From JAVBKP01 sp031553975 (GTDB lineage: Bacteria; Bacillota; Clostridia; Peptostreptococcales; Anaerovoracaceae): a stretch of DNA of 8,363 nucleotides. The stretch lies in NCBI GenBank assembly GCA_031553975.1, contig JAVBKP010000163.1, positions 1 to 8,363 on the forward strand, in the 5' to 3' direction. The notes under the pieces are model-generated. The model was not told the DNA's origin, did no database searches, and saw only the letters and a program-made list of their open reading frames with translations. Below, in pieces: positions 7,425 to 8,363 of this stretch. The position numbers and the translations under genes are program-made. Each line of letters begins with the position of its first letter. Position 1 is the stretch's first letter.

Positions 7425-8363
7425 ATGTTAGATATGAAAAGAATCCGGGAAGATTTTGCCGCAGTGAAAAAAGCTGTAGAAAGTCGTGGTCACGGAGATT
7501 ATGGACTTAGCCAAATCGTAGAATTAGACGAAAGAAGGCGTGAAGTTTTGGCGGAGGTAGAGCAACTCAAAAACAAGCAGAATACCGCATCTAAGGAAAT
7601 CCCAAAACTAAAGGCAGCGGGGCAAGACACCACAGCCCTTATGGAAGAGATGAAAGGCCTATCTGATAAGATTAAAGGCTTGGATGAAAAAGTAAAAGAA
7701 GTAGAAACAAAAATAGAAGATATTATCCTTGGCATACCAAATACACCAAATGTAGATGTTGCCGTTGGTGAAAGTGATGCAGATAACGTTGAAGTGAAAA
7801 AGTGGGGAGAACCTCGCAAATTTGATTTTGAGCACAAGGCCCACTGGGATATTGGAGAAAACTTAGATATCCTAGATTTTGAAAGAGCAGCTAAGATAAC
7901 AGGGGCTAGATTTACAGTATATAAAGGGTTAGGGGCAAGACTTGAAAGAGCAATCATCAACTTCATGCTGAACCTTCACACAGAAGAGCATGGATATACA
8001 GAAATACTGCCACCCTTTATGGTAAATGCTGATTCTATGAAAGGGACTGGACAGCTTCCGAAATTTGAAGATGATATGTTCCACGTGCCCTACACAGAAG
8101 ACAGAAAATATTACTTGATACCCACGGCAGAGGTTCCTGTTACCAATTTACACATGGGAGAGATTTTAGAATCAGACCAGTTACCGGTGTACTATACGGC
8201 ATATACACCTTGCTTTAGAAAAGAAGCAGGCTCTGCTGGTAGAGACACGAGAGGGCTAATCAGGCAGCACCAATTCAACAAAGTGGAATTGGTCAAATAT
8301 GCCACACCAGAGACATCTTATGCTGAGTTAGACTCACTGGTAGCAGCAGCTGAGAAAGTATTG
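7425..8363 (+). CDS. serS: Seryl-tRNA synthetase, 3' end beyond the window
   Basis: Charges tRNA-Ser with serine, using ATP, in the cytoplasm. The frame runs open from the ATG at 7425 through the last base, giving 313 of the usual roughly 425 residues. The start MLDMKRIRED is typical. Residues about 28-100 form the long charged coiled-coil arm that grips the tRNA-Ser variable arm, followed by the family-typical LGIPNTPN (102-109). The class II catalytic core then begins. Motif 1 lies around GYTEILPPFMV (190-200), the serine-site TAEVPVTN at 234-241, and motif 2 around FRKEAGSAGRDTRG (264-277) with RQHQFNKVE (280-288). Motif 3 should lie outside the window. No frameshift or lost residue is seen. 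It follows the glutamine synthetase homologue by 27 bases on the same strand, so it probably shares its transcript. Confidence 0.97.
   Translation, partial: MLDMKRIREDFAAVKKAVESRGHGDYGLSQIVELDERRREVLAEVEQLKNKQNTASKEIPKLKAAGQDTTALMEEMKGLSDKIKGLDEKVKEVETKIEDIILGIPNTPNVDVAVGESDADNVEVKKWGEPRKFDFEHKAHWDIGENLDILDFERAAKITGARFTVYKGLGARLERAIINFMLNLHTEEHGYTEILPPFMVNADSMKGTGQLPKFEDDMFHVPYTEDRKYYLIPTAEVPVTNLHMGEILESDQLPVYYTAYTPCFRKEAGSAGRDTRGLIRQHQFNKVELVKYATPETSYAELDSLVAAAEKVL

Noticed and set aside
7499..7966. 155-codon open frame on the minus strand
   Set aside because: It lies wholly antisense to the serS frame, which has unmistakable synthetase motifs. The Ser/Phe-rich translation is what the complement of a Lys/Glu-rich coding sequence gives.

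Overview
The window looks like a stretch of a low-GC Bacillota chromosome, most likely a member of the Clostridia. The reasons are AT-rich coding sequence, strong AGGAGG-like ribosome binding sites, a UPF0182 membrane protein and a seryl-tRNA synthetase of bacterial type. I cannot resolve the family or genus. All five genes lie on the + strand and there is no RNA gene, insertion sequence, CRISPR array or phage gene.

Layout: (1) 2-943 is the C-terminal part, or all, of a single-pass membrane-anchored protein with an NTF2-like outer domain. (2) 969-2612 is a divergent homologue of ATP-dependent phosphoenolpyruvate carboxykinase (PEPCK). (3) 2625-5483 is a UPF0182 (COG1615) protein with seven membrane segments and a very large extracytoplasmic part. 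(4) 5484-7397 is an unusually long glutamine synthetase family protein. (5) 7425 to the window end is the first 313 codons of seryl-tRNA synthetase (serS). The gaps are 25, 12, 0 and 27 bases. None holds a hairpin terminator or an obvious promoter, so the genes are probably cotranscribed from a promoter upstream of the window.

How the genes may work together: two encode envelope proteins of poorly known role, two encode metabolic-enzyme homologues at central nodes (PEP/oxaloacetate and glutamate/glutamine), and the last is a translation housekeeping gene. Nothing in the sequence proves a shared pathway. The most interesting point is that both enzyme homologues depart from their families at known substrate-site positions while keeping nucleotide and metal motifs. 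The PEPCK homologue keeps Lys/His/P-loop/Asp residues but lacks the two substrate arginines. The glutamine synthetase has an insertion between two metal-site glutamates, changes at two conserved positions, and a C-terminal extension of about 190 residues. Otherwise this looks like an ordinary chromosomal operon. I found no clear evidence of a defence, mobile or biosynthetic system.
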